In this document: positions 63,745 to 64,000 of the stretch, in pieces
Layout: each line of letters starts with the position of its first letter
How positions within the stretch are numbered: position 1 is the stretch's first letter
DNA from: an uncultured Clostridia bacterium
GTDB taxonomy: Bacteria > Bacillota > Clostridia > Lachnospirales > CAG-274
Direction of reading: 5' to 3'
NCBI GenBank assembly: GCA_947630725.1
Contig: CANRIS010000006.1
Coordinates: forward strand, 1 to 64,000
Length of the DNA stretch: 64,000 nt
Program-made: the position numbers and the translations under genes
The notes under the pieces: generated by a model
The model's database searches: none
Seen by the model: only the letters and a program-made list of their open reading frames with translations
Told to the model about the DNA's origin: nothing

Positions 63745-64000
63745 TCAAGGTCACCTCTGTCCAAAGCAAGAAGAAGAACCTCCGCAGTAGCGAGATTTGT
63801 CGCTACAGGTATATTGTGCATATCGCAGAGTCTGAGCGCGCTATGTATGTCAGGCTCATAGTTTTTAGGAGCGACAGGGTCACGAAGAAATATAACAAGG
63901 TCTATATCGTTGCTCGCTATTTGCGCCGAAAGCTGTTCTTCTCCTCCGAGATGTCCTGCCAGGTATTTGTTTACGGGCAGATTTGAGGTCTCCTCGACCA
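63723..64000 (-). CDS. mgsA: Methylglyoxal synthase, 3' part
   Basis: MgsA converts dihydroxyacetone phosphate to methylglyoxal and phosphate, a bypass of lower glycolysis. The minus strand encodes the last 92 codons and continues past the right edge. Visible parts are KYLAGHLGGEEQL (the GGDQQI-like phosphate region), DIDLVIFLRDPVAPK with the catalytic Asp, DIHSALRLCDMHNIPVATN and DRGDLDWRHI at the end. The GEEQ in place of GDQQ is a mild deviation. The stop TAA is at 63723-63725. Confidence 0.88.
   Translation of the reverse strand, partial: VEETSNLPVNKYLAGHLGGEEQLSAQIASNDIDLVIFLRDPVAPKNYEPDIHSALRLCDMHNIPVATNLATAEVLLLALDRGDLDWRHIVR

Noticed and set aside
1..64000. CRISPR arrays and cas genes
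   Set aside because: No regularly spaced direct repeats and no Cas-like products were seen. The tandem units at 5416-6252 are gene duplicates without spacers.

Overview
The window comes from the chromosome of an anaerobic, endospore-forming member of the Clostridia (Firmicutes), most likely an Oscillospiraceae or Lachnospiraceae-type gut organism. The evidence is its gene content: sporulation genes (a SipL-like SPOCS/LysM protein, CwlD and SpoIIR), Pta-AckA acetate fermentation, a reverse rubrerythrin, a class 1B PyrK/PyrD pair, a T-box in front of ileS, AGGAGG-type ribosome binding sites, and many TTGACA-N17-TATAAT promoters. Genus cannot be fixed from the sequence. No prophage, plasmid, CRISPR or intact insertion sequence was seen.

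Layout. 1-4.2 kb: an rRNA-type promoter and leader running out of the left edge, tRNA-Ser(GCU), tmcAL, and the pta-ackA operon. 4.2-10.3 kb: dapF and a PAP2 phosphatase gene, two extra copies of that gene's 3' end plus terminator, and ileS with its T-box leader. Two perfect cloverleaf-folding elements flank ileS. 10.3-20.4 kb: coaX, cstA, a flavodoxin/ferredoxin protein, a CDF metal exporter, a FAH-family enzyme, comEC and an Mrp/NBP35 ATPase. 20.5-28.9 kb: sipL, a secreted serpin, a polar amino acid ABC operon, a methyltransferase and rseC. 29.2-33.6 kb: the compact operon argG-argH-pyrK-pyrD. 33.6-45.8 kb: two two-component systems, a FtsX-type ABC exporter, and a MarR-regulated heterodimeric multidrug ABC exporter. 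45.8-58.2 kb: recD2-comF, an ABC-2 exporter operon with an unrecognised membrane-anchored partner, an unknown gene translationally coupled to cwlD, and znuACB. 58.4-64 kb: spoIIR, a polysaccharide polymerase or ligase, reverse rubrerythrin, a CMD-cupin protein, flavodoxin, a DUF1294 protein and the 3' part of mgsA.

The most unusual content is non-coding. Three related structured elements (6254-6417, 9711-9871, and 55323-55667 inverted) are built from back-to-back hairpins. The arm sequences differ between copies while pairing is kept. Two copies form a cloverleaf closed by GGGCGGC/GCCGCCC with one or no unpaired bases at the junction. The mismatches that could be assigned become G-U wobbles only in the strand that begins GGGCGGC, which points to an RNA structure. 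A second repeat, 154 bp and present twice in opposite orientation (41538-41691 and 60983-61136), looks like a transposase-less palindromic element of the IS200/IS605 kind, each copy just upstream of a stress-gene promoter.
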